Positions 1 to 9,500 of a stretch of DNA of 64,000 nucleotides are shown piece by piece. This stretch comes from Pseudomonas agarici (GTDB taxonomy: Bacteria > Pseudomonadota > Gammaproteobacteria > Pseudomonadales > Pseudomonadaceae): positions 123,619-187,618 of the forward strand of contig NZ_FOAR01000010.1 of assembly GCF_900109755.1 (NCBI RefSeq), given 5' to 3'. A program made the position numbers and the translations under genes. The notes under the pieces were generated by a model, which was given only the letters and a program-made list of their open reading frames with translations, was not told the origin of the DNA and did no database searches. Position 1 is the stretch's first letter. The number at the start of each line of letters is the position of its first letter.

Positions 1-479
1 CGCAACGGCGAAGTGCCTTGCTTCCAGGCTAGCAAATAAATTGCCAAGGCCGCGAGCCCGGCCCCGGCCATGGCGGCCAGCGGCAGGAACCGCGAGCCCA
101 GGGCCATGGAGAAGAACGACAGATAGAGTACCGCCGCCGCGCTGGCGCCGCTGGTGATACCCAGCAGGTCGGGCGAGGCCAGCGGGTTGCGAATGATGCT
201 TTGCAGGATCAGCCCGGACACCGCTAGCGCCGCGCCCACCAGCGCCGCCAGCACCAGACGCGGCATGCGCAATTGCTCGACGATAAAGGTCAAGCCAGCC
301 TCCTCCGATCCGGCCAGCACACGCAACACCGTCTGCGGCGACAGGTTGATCTTGCCCACCGCCAGCGCCATCAGCATGACCAGCAGGGTCAGCAGCAGCG
401 CCAAGGCCAGGCGTGCCAGGGTGGAAAGGTTGAACTGGCGGGAAAAACCCCCACGGCGTAACGTCAAGTACTTATCCAT
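1..479 (-). CDS. cbrC: CbrC-like iron-siderophore ABC permease, partial (C-terminal part beyond left edge)
   Basis: FecCD-family inner-membrane permease; with CbrB it should form the channel of the achromobactin importer. The reading frame opens with ATG at 479 (N-terminus [10 protein letters not shown]), overlaps the cbrB stop by 8 bases and stays open to base 1, giving about 159 residues of a protein that is normally near 340. A first membrane helix follows the basic N-terminus, and the family segment [11 protein letters not shown] is present, closely matching [11 protein letters not shown] in cbrB. The overlap implies translational coupling with cbrB. The partner ATPase gene (cbrD) would be expected to the left, outside the window. 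The family is clear; the specific name comes from synteny with the acs genes. Confidence 0.88.
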   Translation of the reverse strand, partial: MDKYLTLRRGGFSRQFNLSTLARLALALLLTLLVMLMALAVGKINLSPQTVLRVLAGSEEAGLTFIVEQLRMPRLVLAALVGAALAVSGLILQSIIRNPLASPDLLGITSGASAAAVLYLSFFSMALGSRFLPLAAMAGAGLAALAIYLLAWKQGTSPL

Positions 480-1461
480 ATCGCGCACCTCGACGAGCCA
501 GGGCAATGAAGAACGGCGCGCCGAACAGCGCGGTCATCACTCCCACCGGCACCTCCTGCGGCAGGATCACCACCCGTGCCAGGGTATCGGCCAGCAACAG
601 TAACGTTGCCCCCAGCACCGCGCAGCCCGGCAGCAGCCAGCGATGGTCGATGGACAGGCCCTTGCGCACCATATGCGGGACCAGCAACCCGATAAAGCCG
701 ATGCTGCCCGCCAGTGCCACCGCGCTACCCGCCAGACCGATGATCAGTACGCTCATCAGCCAGCGGATCAACCCGGTACGCTGCCCCAGGCCCGTGGCGA
801 TCGTTTCGCCGGCATTCAGTACATTGACTTGCCCGGCCAACAACCACGCACCGAACAAGGCGCATGACACCCCGATCAGCAGCGGCGCGGCCATCGCCAA
901 GTCGCGCTCGGAAAGCGACCCCGCCAGCCAGAACAACACCGTGTCCAGCCCCTCCTCGTTGACCACCAGCAACGCCTGGCTGAAGGCGGAAAACAGTGCG
1001 GTAATCGCCGCGCCCGCCAACACGATGCGCAGTGGATTGAGGCTGCCCTGCCCGCGATTGCCGATCAGCCAGACCAGCGCTCCCGCCAGGGCCGCTCCGA
1101 TAAAGGCACACCACAGCCATTGATGCATCGACGACAGGGCAAGCAGCGACGAACCCAGGATGATCGCAAAGGTGGCCCCGGCGTTCACCCCGAACAATCC
1201 CGGCGACGCCAGCGGGTTGCGCGTCAGGGCCTGCATCAGGGCCCCCGCCACCGCCAGGCTGGCGCCCACGGCGACGGCCATGAGGGTACGCGTCAGTCGG
1301 GTGGTGACGATCAGTTGCTGGCCGGCGCTCAACGTGTCCGCTTGCATCAGTCCCGCGAGCAACTGCGACGGCTCGATCCAGGTGGCTCCCGCCGCCAGGC
1401 TCAAGACCCCGGATAACACCATGACCAACAGCCCCAGTAGCAGTTTCGAGGTATGACTCAT
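472..1461 (-). CDS. cbrB: CbrB-like iron-siderophore ABC transporter permease
   Basis: FecCD-family permease of 329 residues, the usual length, with about nine to ten hydrophobic segments. It carries the family motif [13 protein letters not shown] (around residue 80) and [15 protein letters not shown] (around 250), the region that contacts the ATPase in BtuC/FhuB-type permeases. The ATG overlaps the cbrA stop in a 4-base ATGA arrangement, and its own stop overlaps cbrC. It should move ferric achromobactin from the CbrA binding protein across the inner membrane. Substrate assignment is inferred from position directly behind the biosynthetic genes. Confidence 0.9.
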   Translation of the reverse strand: MSHTSKLLLGLLVMVLSGVLSLAAGATWIEPSQLLAGLMQADTLSAGQQLIVTTRLTRTLMAVAVGASLAVAGALMQALTRNPLASPGLFGVNAGATFAIILGSSLLALSSMHQWLWCAFIGAALAGALVWLIGNRGQGSLNPLRIVLAGAAITALFSAFSQALLVVNEEGLDTVLFWLAGSLSERDLAMAAPLLIGVSCALFGAWLLAGQVNVLNAGETIATGLGQRTGLIRWLMSVLIIGLAGSAVALAGSIGFIGLLVPHMVRKGLSIDHRWLLPGCAVLGATLLLLADTLARVVILPQEVPVGVMTALFGAPFFIALARRGARYG

Positions 1462-2354
1462 GAAGACGCCACCACGCGGGCAATGTCATCGAGCATCAGG
1501 TTGGCCCCCAGGATTCCTCCCGAAAAACTCCAGGCGATAGCATCGACCCGCCAGACTTGCTCTTGTCGGGCCGCACGCATCTGGCGCCAGAACGGGTAAT
1601 GCACCAATCGTTCGTAGTTGCGTTGCACGGCGGGACTGTCGGCGCGCTGGAACACAAAAAACAGGTCGGCATCGACCACGGGCAGGCTCTCTTTGCTGGT
1701 GAGTTTGATATAGGTGCCCTGGGCCTGGCGGGCGACCGGGCTCCAGGCGAAACCCAGCTCCGTCAACACGGAGCCGGCGAAACTACCTGGCAGGTAACTG
1801 CGCACATGGTCTTCGCGCACATCCAGCACCGACACGCTGAGCGGCCAGCGCCCGGAAAATTTCACCTGCAACTGCTCGCGCAGTCGCAGCACACGCTGTT
1901 GCCATTGCCCCAACAGGCTCATAGCCTGTTGCTGACGGTTCAGGGCCGCGCCCATCAGCGCCAGGGTGCGCTTGAATTCGAAAACCTCTTCAAGCAGCAC
2001 CAACGTACCGATCTGTTCGAGCAGCGGCGCGATACGCTGGTGGCGAAAGCGCGAAGCGACAATCACATCCGGCTTGAGCAGCACGATGTCCTCCAGGCTC
2101 GGCTGGGTTTCCAGCCCGACATGGGACACCGCCGTCAACGCCGTGCGCAGGTAGCGGAACGTCGGCTTTTCGGTCGGCGAATCCACCACGCCCACCGGCG
2201 TCAACCCCAGCGCCACGGCGCTGTCGGTCGCGCCCTGAAACAGTGTGACCACCCGCCGCTCGCCCGCCTGGGCCATGGCAGGCAAGGCCAGCAGACCCAG
2301 GGACAGGCGCAACAGCGTGCGCCGGGAAGGATGCAGGGACGGCTCAGGCTTCAC
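1458..2354 (-). CDS. cbrA: CbrA-like periplasmic siderophore-binding protein
   Basis: Periplasmic substrate-binding protein of the FepB/FhuD class, 298 residues. The N-terminus has a twin-arginine-like stretch ([21 protein letters not shown]), suggesting an exported lipid-free or Tat-dependent protein. The mature part shows the usual features of the family: [11 protein letters not shown], then [14 protein letters not shown] and a C-terminal [21 protein letters not shown]. It overlaps the acsA stop by 11 bases and the next permease gene by 4, so it is part of one transcript with synthesis genes. Expected role: capture of ferric achromobactin in the periplasm for CbrBC. Confidence 0.88.
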   Translation of the reverse strand: MKPEPSLHPSRRTLLRLSLGLLALPAMAQAGERRVVTLFQGATDSAVALGLTPVGVVDSPTEKPTFRYLRTALTAVSHVGLETQPSLEDIVLLKPDVIVASRFRHQRIAPLLEQIGTLVLLEEVFEFKRTLALMGAALNRQQQAMSLLGQWQQRVLRLREQLQVKFSGRWPLSVSVLDVREDHVRSYLPGSFAGSVLTELGFAWSPVARQAQGTYIKLTSKESLPVVDADLFFVFQRADSPAVQRNYERLVHYPFWRQMRAARQEQVWRVDAIAWSFSGGILGANLMLDDIARVVASS

Positions 2355-4212
2355 GGTGCAACCTATGGAACGGGTTGACCACTTCCCCCTTGCCGAACGG
2401 CATGCTGCCCGGCCCGCCCGCCCGCTCGATCATCGGCGTCAGCAGCAGTTTCTGCGGCCAGCGCGGTACTTCGAACAACTGGCGGCGGATCATGGCCCGA
2501 GCCTCGTCGTCGAAATCGATGGTGTCGAGCAGTGCTTCGAGAACATCGCGCAGGACGGTCCAAAGCGCCGTCACCGGCACCGCGTAGACCTGCGCCAGGG
2601 TGTCCATGATCGCACGCACGTTGACCTGGATACCCAGGGTTTGCAACCAGAACAGCAGGTCTTCCGGGCGTTCATGGTAGAGCGTGTTGGCATGGCCCTG
2701 CTTGATCCGGTAGACCGGATCGGCCATGCCGTTGCGCGCCAGCCACGGCACGAAGATGCGCAGCGAATCATGGTCGCGCAGCAACAGACCCTGAGCCCGA
2801 CCGGCCTTCCATACCAAGACCGCGTTCTGCCCGTGCACCTCGCCGAGCATGCCGATACGCAGCATCCGCAGGTTGATATCGAAGAAGCTGTGGCTCAGCT
2901 CGCGAAACAGGTTCAGCACCGACGCCTGGTTGCGTGGCAACTGGCGATAGTCCATCCACTCGTCGAAGAAGTGTCGGTTGCTACCGGGCAACGCAGTCCC
3001 CAGCGCGGCCATCGGCAACAGGCGGCAATCGGGGTCGTCGAGCAACGCCGCCGGATAGCCGCGCACCATGGCCGACAGGTGCCGTGGCGCTTCATCGAAC
3101 AGCGTCGCGTCGGGCGGCATGAACGCCCACCACCTGGTCTCGTCGCACAGGTGCAGGGTGCGCGCCAGGGTGGTGTCCTTGTCCAATGCCTGACGCAACA
3201 GGCGCTCGCTCAGACCGCCGTTGATCATCTTCACCGCCGGCAAGTAACGGGAGGCGCCGAGGGAATAGATCGCCATGGGCAACTTGAGATAGTCGGCACT
3301 CGGGAAACACGAGGTCATGGAGCGCAACGACGAGGTGGCGAACACCGTCGCCGCCCGGAATGCCAACCGTCGGCAGTCGCCGTTGGCAAACGCCGCGCCC
3401 AACTGGGCCTCCAGTACATGCTCGAACTGCCAGGGATGAACCGGCAGGGCAACGTGGCTGGTGTCGATCCCCTGCGCCCGCAATTCCTGCTCCAGTTGCG
3501 CCTGCAACGGCTCCGGCAACAGATAGCGCGCGGGCGTGGACTGCTCGATATCCCCGACGCCCTCGCCGCATTGCAGCAAGTGCTTGGCCACCGCCACCCA
3601 GTTCAACACCACCGGCTGGGCGAACTCGGCCTGATAGCGGCGGTACTCGTCTTCATCAAGCCCCTGCTTGGCCTTTGCCAACGGGTGATACGGGCGGTCG
3701 CGTAGCGACGCCCATTGCTCCATGGTCCTGAAGAACGTCGCGCCGTCCTGTGCCATAAGCCCCCGGTCGTCGACGTTGTGATCCAGCGACAGAGCTGTCT
3801 GCCAGACACTGGTACGCAACATATCGAGGAACAGCGCCAGGCCCTTTTCATTGCCGTGGAAACGAGGCGCCATGCCAGCGAACACCTGGCTCATGAAGTC
3901 CTCGGGCGACAGATGGGTCCAGGCTTCGTCCTGGCGGGCCAGCACCGGCGTACCGGGAACCTTCTCCCATTGCTGGGTAATGCCGGGCCGCAAGGCAATG
4001 CTGATAAAGCGCTGCTCCGAGGCATCGCAGCACCACTCCCAGATACGCTGTTCGGGACTTGCGGCATTGAGCAGCGGCGCTTGCGGATGGGTCAGTTGCC
4101 AGTGGGCGGTGTCCAGCAGGTTCAGCGGCTGGTTGCCAAAGAAGTCTTCCGCCAGCAGGCAATCGACCAAGTCCTGCATCACGATATCGGCGGCGAGTGC
4201 GGTGAAGTTCAT
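2344..4212 (-). CDS. acsA: AcsA-like NIS siderophore synthetase
   Basis: IucA/IucC-family, NRPS-independent synthetase (622 residues) that would use ATP to condense a carboxylate with an amine or alcohol during achromobactin assembly. The family's nucleotide/carboxylate-binding segments are visible: ATSSLRSMTSCFPS near residue 290, LPVHPWQFEHV near 255, and GEVHGQNAVLV near 455. The C-terminal FhuF-like part ends with the HEAR-type tail. It begins 4 bases after the acsB stop and overlaps cbrA by 11 bases. In the described pathway AcsA and AcsC add the later building blocks; which step belongs to this protein is known from homologues, not visible here. Confidence 0.9.
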   Translation of the reverse strand: MNFTALAADIVMQDLVDCLLAEDFFGNQPLNLLDTAHWQLTHPQAPLLNAASPEQRIWEWCCDASEQRFISIALRPGITQQWEKVPGTPVLARQDEAWTHLSPEDFMSQVFAGMAPRFHGNEKGLALFLDMLRTSVWQTALSLDHNVDDRGLMAQDGATFFRTMEQWASLRDRPYHPLAKAKQGLDEDEYRRYQAEFAQPVVLNWVAVAKHLLQCGEGVGDIEQSTPARYLLPEPLQAQLEQELRAQGIDTSHVALPVHPWQFEHVLEAQLGAAFANGDCRRLAFRAATVFATSSLRSMTSCFPSADYLKLPMAIYSLGASRYLPAVKMINGGLSERLLRQALDKDTTLARTLHLCDETRWWAFMPPDATLFDEAPRHLSAMVRGYPAALLDDPDCRLLPMAALGTALPGSNRHFFDEWMDYRQLPRNQASVLNLFRELSHSFFDINLRMLRIGMLGEVHGQNAVLVWKAGRAQGLLLRDHDSLRIFVPWLARNGMADPVYRIKQGHANTLYHERPEDLLFWLQTLGIQVNVRAIMDTLAQVYAVPVTALWTVLRDVLEALLDTIDFDDEARAMIRRQLFEVPRWPQKLLLTPMIERAGGPGSMPFGKGEVVNPFHRLHREA

Positions 4213-4216
4213 CGAG

Positions 4217-4990
4217 TTATTTTCCTTCTGAAGAAACAGTGGTCAGGCGCGCCTGCAAGGCACGAAAGGCAATGCCGCGTTCGTCGCCCAGAACAAAGGC
4301 GCTGACCCCGCGCGCGCGCCAGCGGGCCGCGTCGCCGGGTTGCCGTGGAATCGCGCAGTACGGCACCCCCGCGGCCTGGGCGGCCTGCCAGGTATCGAGC
4401 AATGCCTGCTGCACCACGGGCTGGTCGATCTGCCAGGGCATGCCCAACGACTGCGACAAATCGGCCGCGCCTTCGAGGACCATGTCCAGTCCCGGCACCG
4501 CGGCAATCTCTGCGGCACGCCGCACGCCCTCGCCACTTTCGATCATCGCCACCAACAGGATCTGTTCATTGGCGGCACTGACGTATTGCGCCAGGCTGTG
4601 CTTGCCGAACGAGCCGGGACGACCGGCATTGAGGCTGCGCCGCCCCAGCGGATGGTACTTGCACGCCGCGATAGCCTCGGCCAGTTGCACGGGGCATTCG
4701 ATCATCGGCAGCACGATGCCCTGTGCCCCGCCGTCGAGCAGGCGCAACAGGGTTTTCGGGTCGAGATCGGCAACCCGCACCAACGGCGTCAGGTCGTAGG
4801 TTTCCGCCGTGCGAATCATGTGCTCGACGGTTTCCGGATTGATCAGCACATGTTCCATGTCGATGATCACGAAATCGAAACCGGCCTCGGCGATCAGTTC
4901 GATGGCCGCCGGCGACGGAATCGAGCTGATCAACCCATGCACCACCTGACCCGTAGCGAGTTTTTGCTTGAGCTGGTTAGTTCTCAGCAT
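4217..4990 (-). CDS. acsB: AcsB-like HpcH/HpaI aldolase-family protein
   Basis: Class II pyruvate aldolase / citrate-lyase-beta fold of 257 residues. Seen: a FVIIDMEHVLINPETV strand-loop (metal-binding Glu/Asp region) near residue 40, LVRVADLDPKTLLRLLDGGAQGIVLPMIE near 75-100, and VAMIESGEGVRRAAEIAAVPGLDMVLEGAADLSQSLG near 145-180, the last being the typical substrate/metal site. Overlaps acsC by 7 bases. Homologues sit at the same place in achromobactin loci; its exact chemical role (perhaps supplying a carboxylate precursor) is inferred rather than shown. Confidence 0.87.
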   Translation of the reverse strand: MLRTNQLKQKLATGQVVHGLISSIPSPAAIELIAEAGFDFVIIDMEHVLINPETVEHMIRTAETYDLTPLVRVADLDPKTLLRLLDGGAQGIVLPMIECPVQLAEAIAACKYHPLGRRSLNAGRPGSFGKHSLAQYVSAANEQILLVAMIESGEGVRRAAEIAAVPGLDMVLEGAADLSQSLGMPWQIDQPVVQQALLDTWQAAQAAGVPYCAIPRQPGDAARWRARGVSAFVLGDERGIAFRALQARLTTVSSEGK

Positions 4991-6849
4991 GGTCGCGGCC
5001 CGTAGGCATGCAACGGGTTGGGGACGGACCTGAAGCGGCGCTCGCCATCACCCAGCAGGCGGCGTTTGGTCAGTTCCTCGACCTCGTAGCTCGGGGCAAA
5101 CACATCGAACAGGTCGAAGCGTTCCCGATGCTGGGGATGGGCGTCCTGGTAGGCCAGGATCACCTCGGCGGTCATCTGCCAGAACAGCGCTTCGTCCAGT
5201 TGATACTGCTGGCGCAGGAAGATCGCCATCTCCGTCAGGCAGATGAAAAAGAAACAGTCGCAGGAGAAATCGCGCACCGCATTGACATCGTCGGTGACTA
5301 TGAACGAGTTGCGATTGAGCCGGGCGTGGCTGGCCGGCAGCGGCACCAGGGTCGGGCACAGCTCGGGGCGCGCCAGGTGCGCCGGCGAGTAACGCACGCC
5401 GTCGTGGAAGTCCTTCAAGGCAATGCGCTGTGGCCAACCCTGCTTGACGATCAGCACGATATTCTGACCATGGGACTCCATGCCGATACCTTCGGCGTAG
5501 AGCATATGAATGATCGGCGGCACCGTGACCTCCAGCAGTTGACGCGTCCAGGCCTGCAGGCCGTACCGGCGGACCCAGGCGCCGATAAACGGTGACTGCT
5601 GGCCTTCACCATAGCGGTTTTCCACATGACTCAGCCCATTGAACGGTACGGCCTGTTCGTCGGCCTCGAGGTATTGATGCAGGCTCTCGCGCCAGATCGC
5701 GCCGAGGATACCGTAAGTCTGCGGTCCACGGGACTCGGGTAGGTGGTCGTAGTCGAAGCTGACGCCAGCGATTTCGCCGAGAATCACAAAATCCAGCTCG
5801 CGGGCGGTGCTGTCGCTGGCAATCAGGTGTTGCAGCCAGTCAGTGATGATCGGCCCGTTCATCACTGTGTGTCGGGCCAGGATCCGCGTGCTGGAGGTGT
5901 TGGTCATGCTCATCGCCAGCTTGACGTAAGGTCGCTCCTTGGCGCTGGCATTGGCCAGTGTGCGGATCGACTGCTGGGCCTTGTAGAGATCGTCCGAGGT
6001 GCCCAGGTGGATCAGTTCGCCGCTGAGTAGCTCCGGGTAGAAGGCCGAGACGATGGTGTTATCCCACTGCCAGGGATGCACCGGCATCAGTTGATAATCG
6101 TCGATGCTGCGTCCCTGACTGGCCAGGGTCCGGGTCACCAGGTCCCAGCGCGCAACGCCGAGTTCCTGGCGGATAAAGGCCTGGAAGTCGAGGGTGCGCG
6201 AATGATTGACCGCTGCCCGCGAGCGGGCCACCGCCAGCCACACCACCGCGATGGGCGTGGCGAACTCCGGCCCGTAGCGGACATTGTCTACCAGGGAAAA
6301 ACCAATACGCGACTTGTAGCACGGATGGTAGCTGTGGGCGTCCATGAAGTGCTGCTCCAGGGCATCCACGTCCAACTCATGGGCCGGTCGGTCGGCCTGG
6401 TAGCCCTGGCTGCGGGCCTGTAGATCCTTGAGCTGGGTCTGCTCCAGTTCCTGGATGAACCGCGTCAGGTGCGGGCTGTCCCGAAACTCGCCGAGCCACT
6501 CCGTCAGGGCCTGGTGCAAGGTCGGCGTGCTGCGCTCACCGTGGCTGTCCAGACGTTCCAGACTGGCATGATCGAGGCGGATCACCTCGAAACTGGCGCT
6601 AAGCAGGCCGGTGCAGCGGTACTCGACCGGCGCCTGTCGGGCATCGCGGCCAGTCACACTGAAGCGATGCCGGCCATCGCCCAGGGGCTGCTGCTGGTAA
6701 GGCAACACCGCTTCATACAACAGGGTCTGCAGCAATTGTCCCACCACTCGCCGCTGCACGTTTTCGCTGCAGCGGGCATCAACCGTGGCCAGCCACGCTC
6801 CGGTGGCGGAGGTTGTCACATGAGGTGGTGCCGGTTCGAAAGTCGTCAT
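4984..6849 (-). CDS. acsC: AcsC-like NIS siderophore synthetase
   Basis: IucA/IucC-family synthetase, 621 residues from the chosen ATG. That ATG lies 7 bases after AAGG, while another in-frame ATG at 6855 is only 1 base from it. Family segments: MSMTNTSSTRILARHTVMNGP (about residues 310-330), LMPVHPWQWDN (about 255-265), GMESHGQNIVLIVKQ (about 475-490), and a C-terminal FhuF-like region. Expected to catalyse an ATP-dependent condensation onto citrate or a citryl intermediate in the cytosol. It follows the MFS gene with a 27-base gap and overlaps acsB. Confidence 0.9.
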   Translation of the reverse strand: MTTFEPAPPHVTTSATGAWLATVDARCSENVQRRVVGQLLQTLLYEAVLPYQQQPLGDGRHRFSVTGRDARQAPVEYRCTGLLSASFEVIRLDHASLERLDSHGERSTPTLHQALTEWLGEFRDSPHLTRFIQELEQTQLKDLQARSQGYQADRPAHELDVDALEQHFMDAHSYHPCYKSRIGFSLVDNVRYGPEFATPIAVVWLAVARSRAAVNHSRTLDFQAFIRQELGVARWDLVTRTLASQGRSIDDYQLMPVHPWQWDNTIVSAFYPELLSGELIHLGTSDDLYKAQQSIRTLANASAKERPYVKLAMSMTNTSSTRILARHTVMNGPIITDWLQHLIASDSTARELDFVILGEIAGVSFDYDHLPESRGPQTYGILGAIWRESLHQYLEADEQAVPFNGLSHVENRYGEGQQSPFIGAWVRRYGLQAWTRQLLEVTVPPIIHMLYAEGIGMESHGQNIVLIVKQGWPQRIALKDFHDGVRYSPAHLARPELCPTLVPLPASHARLNRNSFIVTDDVNAVRDFSCDCFFFICLTEMAIFLRQQYQLDEALFWQMTAEVILAYQDAHPQHRERFDLFDVFAPSYEVEELTKRRLLGDGERRFRSVPNPLHAYGPRPC

Positions 6850-6876
6850 GTCCATACCTTGTCGAAAGAGAAATTA

Positions 6877-8286
6877 TCAGTGTTCGACGGCGACCGATGG
6901 GGGCTCGACCGTCTCGTCATGAAGGGGGAAACGCCAGGCACAAGGCAGTGCCAGCAGGATCAGCAGGCCGGTGGCAACAAACACCTCGCTGATGGCAGAG
7001 CCTGTGACCGCCTGCCCTCCCGAACCCATGCGCCACTCCAGCCAGAGCGAGGCGATGACAATCGCCAGGGACGCCAGCAGACGCCGGGAGATGTTGTTCA
7101 TCGCCGCGCCCTGAGTGACCATCGGTTCGGGCAGGGCATTGAGCCCGGCGGTGGTCACCGGCATATACGACAGTCCTAACCCAGCCCCGCGAACCATCAT
7201 CAATACGAACACCACGGCGATGGCCGCATCGGCCTTGAGCATGCCCAAGGCCAGGGTCGAGGCACCGGTCAGCAGCAGCCCGAGCGCCACCACCGTGCGT
7301 GGGCCATGACGATCCAGCACCCTGCCGCCCCACTGGCCGAAGAGGCTGGCGAACGCCGCCGTACACAGCAACGCCAGGCCGGTCCAGATGGCGCTGTAGC
7401 CGAGCACGACTTGCACCAGCAGCGGCAACAGCACCAGGCACTCGAACATGCCAACCGACTGCACCACGGCAATGATCACGCTCAACCGATAGCCGCGCAG
7501 GGCGAAGATTCGTAGGTTGAGCAAGGGCGCCTGACGGCTCAGCTCTACCCGGACGAACGCCACCAGGCACCCCACGCCGACCAGCAACAGTCCCAGGTTG
7601 AGGGGATCGAAGACCGTCGCGGCATGGCGCAGGCGGCTGATGGAGATCATCAACAGGCCGATGCCCGAGGCGATCAGCAGATAGCCGACCAGGTCGAACG
7701 GCTGGCGCTCGCCTGGCTCCGAATCCGGCAGCACCACAACGCCCAGGACCAGCGCCAGCAAGCCGATCGGTACGTTCATCAGGAACAACGAACGCCAGCT
7801 GAACCACTCCAGCAACAGGCTGCCGCACAAGGGTCCGAGCGCAGGGGCGAGCATCACCGCCGCGCTCCACAGTCCGGTCACACGACCACGCTCCGGCTTG
7901 GCATAGACCGCAAAGATAATCGCCAGTGACAAGGGGATCATCAGTCCGCTGGCAATGCCCTGCACCACCCGCGCAGCGATCACCAGGGCAATCGAGTCGG
8001 CCAGCGCGCCGAGCAGCGAGGCGCCAATAAACAGGGCGACCCCCCACAAGTACAAGCGTTTGCGTCCCAGTCGCTGACTGAGAAAGCTGGTCAGCGGCAT
8101 GGTCATGCCCATGCTGGTCATGAATCCGGCCACGATCCAGGTGGCCCACAACGGACCGATGCCGAAGACATTCATAAACGTAGGCAACGCCGGGTTGAGC
8201 GAGCTGTTGCTGAGGCTCACCGTCAGCGTCCCCAGCAACACGTTGATCACCACCCAACGCCGTGGCACCTCACGCCTCACACCCAC
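6877..8286 (-). CDS. yhcA: MFS transporter of the achromobactin locus (YhcA-like), probable siderophore exporter
   Basis: Drug:H+ antiporter (DHA2-type) MFS protein of 469 residues with about 14 hydrophobic segments. The start is GTG, 10 bases inside the end of acsE. Visible motifs include the loop RLGRKRLYLWG after the second helix (motif A-like) and ALGPLCGSLLLEWFSWRSLFLMNVPIG (motif C-like followed by the helix 5/6 loop typical of EmrB-type pumps). Position between acsE and acsC in a tightly overlapping operon suggests secretion of the finished siderophore; that substrate is inferred. Confidence 0.87.
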   Translation of the reverse strand: MGVRREVPRRWVVINVLLGTLTVSLSNSSLNPALPTFMNVFGIGPLWATWIVAGFMTSMGMTMPLTSFLSQRLGRKRLYLWGVALFIGASLLGALADSIALVIAARVVQGIASGLMIPLSLAIIFAVYAKPERGRVTGLWSAAVMLAPALGPLCGSLLLEWFSWRSLFLMNVPIGLLALVLGVVVLPDSEPGERQPFDLVGYLLIASGIGLLMISISRLRHAATVFDPLNLGLLLVGVGCLVAFVRVELSRQAPLLNLRIFALRGYRLSVIIAVVQSVGMFECLVLLPLLVQVVLGYSAIWTGLALLCTAAFASLFGQWGGRVLDRHGPRTVVALGLLLTGASTLALGMLKADAAIAVVFVLMMVRGAGLGLSYMPVTTAGLNALPEPMVTQGAAMNNISRRLLASLAIVIASLWLEWRMGSGGQAVTGSAISEVFVATGLLILLALPCAWRFPLHDETVEPPSVAVEH

Positions 8287-9500
8287 TGGCCGGTTCCCCG
8301 CAGCAATTGGCCGTTGTCCACGAAATGCTGGGGCGGCCTGGGGTGGCAGAGGAAATCGGCGTGGGAGATGTTGTAACCGTATGCGCCGGCCAGCGGCAGC
8401 ACCAACAGATCACCGACCGCGACGCCCCTGAACGGCTGGCGACGACTGAGGACATCCTTGGGCGTGCACAACTGGCCGACCACGGTGCACAACTGCTCCG
8501 TCGACAAGGCGCTCGACGGCGTTTGCGGCAAGTGAATCACCGGGTGATCGTGACTCTGCGCGGCGGGCAGGCGGAACTGGTGCGTGCCGCCACGGCAGAC
8601 CAGGAAATGCTCGCCATGGCTGGTCTTGATATCCAGCACCTCGATCACGTAATAGCCGCAGAAGGCACTGATAAAACGTCCCGGCTCGAAGCGCAATACC
8701 GGCGCATCAGGCTGTTGGGCCAAGCGTCGCTCCAGATAACGGCACAAGCGTTGCCAGTCGAACCGCCGCCCGCTGAGGTAGTCGACACCGATCCCGCCAC
8801 CGACATTGAAATGACTCAGTTGCTCAGGGTAGGCCGACAGCGCCTTCCACTGCTGCCAGCGTTGCAGATAGAAATCCAGCAATTGCTCGTGACGCTCCAC
8901 CGACAACTGATGGGACATGGCATGCACATGGAAGCCTTTGAGGCTCAGATGGCTGGCGTTATCGACCGCTTGCACCGCACGGGCCAGTTCCGACTCGTCA
9001 ATGCCGAACGGCGTGGCGGTTCCGGCCATGGCCAACTTGCTCGACAGGGTCGACGGCAACTGCGGGTTGACGCGGATAAACACCGGTTGCAGGCGCCCTG
9101 CCTCATGGGCCAGTCGTTGCAGACGGCCAATTTCATTGAGGCTTTCCAGATGAATGGCTTCGACCTGCTGCGCCAGTGCGGCCCGCAGGTCGGAGTCCAG
9201 CTTGCCGGGGCCGGAGAAGACATAGGGCTTGCGAGTCGGGCAGGTCGTAACCCGGTCGATCTCGCCCCCCGAGGAAATTTCGAAACCGTGTACCAGCGGT
9301 GCCAGTGCCGCGAGTAGTGGCGCCTCGCTGTTGGCCTTGATCGCGTAGTACAGCTCGACCCCAGCCGGCAAAGCCGCCATGACATCGCCGACATGCTCGC
9401 GCAGCGCATCCAGGTCGTGGACGAAGGCCGCCAGCGGATCGCTGCTCAAGGCTCGGGCTTGGCCGATTGCCGCGAGCACGGTAGCGGGCAAATCAACCAT
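8277..9500 (-). CDS. acsE: AcsE-like PLP-dependent decarboxylase
   Basis: Fold-type III (ornithine/diaminopimelate decarboxylase-like) enzyme of 407 residues. The ATG at 9500 was chosen because GGAGG lies 7 bases upstream, and this start overlaps acsD by 8 bases. The likely PLP-binding lysine is K55 in YYAIKAN; a HAMSHQ segment and GGGIGVDYLSG form the phosphate-binding region, and the C-terminal domain has FEPGRFIS and a GVAVGDLLVLPLAGAYGYN stretch. In achromobactin synthesis this enzyme is thought to decarboxylate an amino acid intermediate to give the amine that the NIS enzymes attach. Confidence 0.9.
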   Translation of the reverse strand: MVDLPATVLAAIGQARALSSDPLAAFVHDLDALREHVGDVMAALPAGVELYYAIKANSEAPLLAALAPLVHGFEISSGGEIDRVTTCPTRKPYVFSGPGKLDSDLRAALAQQVEAIHLESLNEIGRLQRLAHEAGRLQPVFIRVNPQLPSTLSSKLAMAGTATPFGIDESELARAVQAVDNASHLSLKGFHVHAMSHQLSVERHEQLLDFYLQRWQQWKALSAYPEQLSHFNVGGGIGVDYLSGRRFDWQRLCRYLERRLAQQPDAPVLRFEPGRFISAFCGYYVIEVLDIKTSHGEHFLVCRGGTHQFRLPAAQSHDHPVIHLPQTPSSALSTEQLCTVVGQLCTPKDVLSRRQPFRGVAVGDLLVLPLAGAYGYNISHADFLCHPRPPQHFVDNGQLLRGTGQWV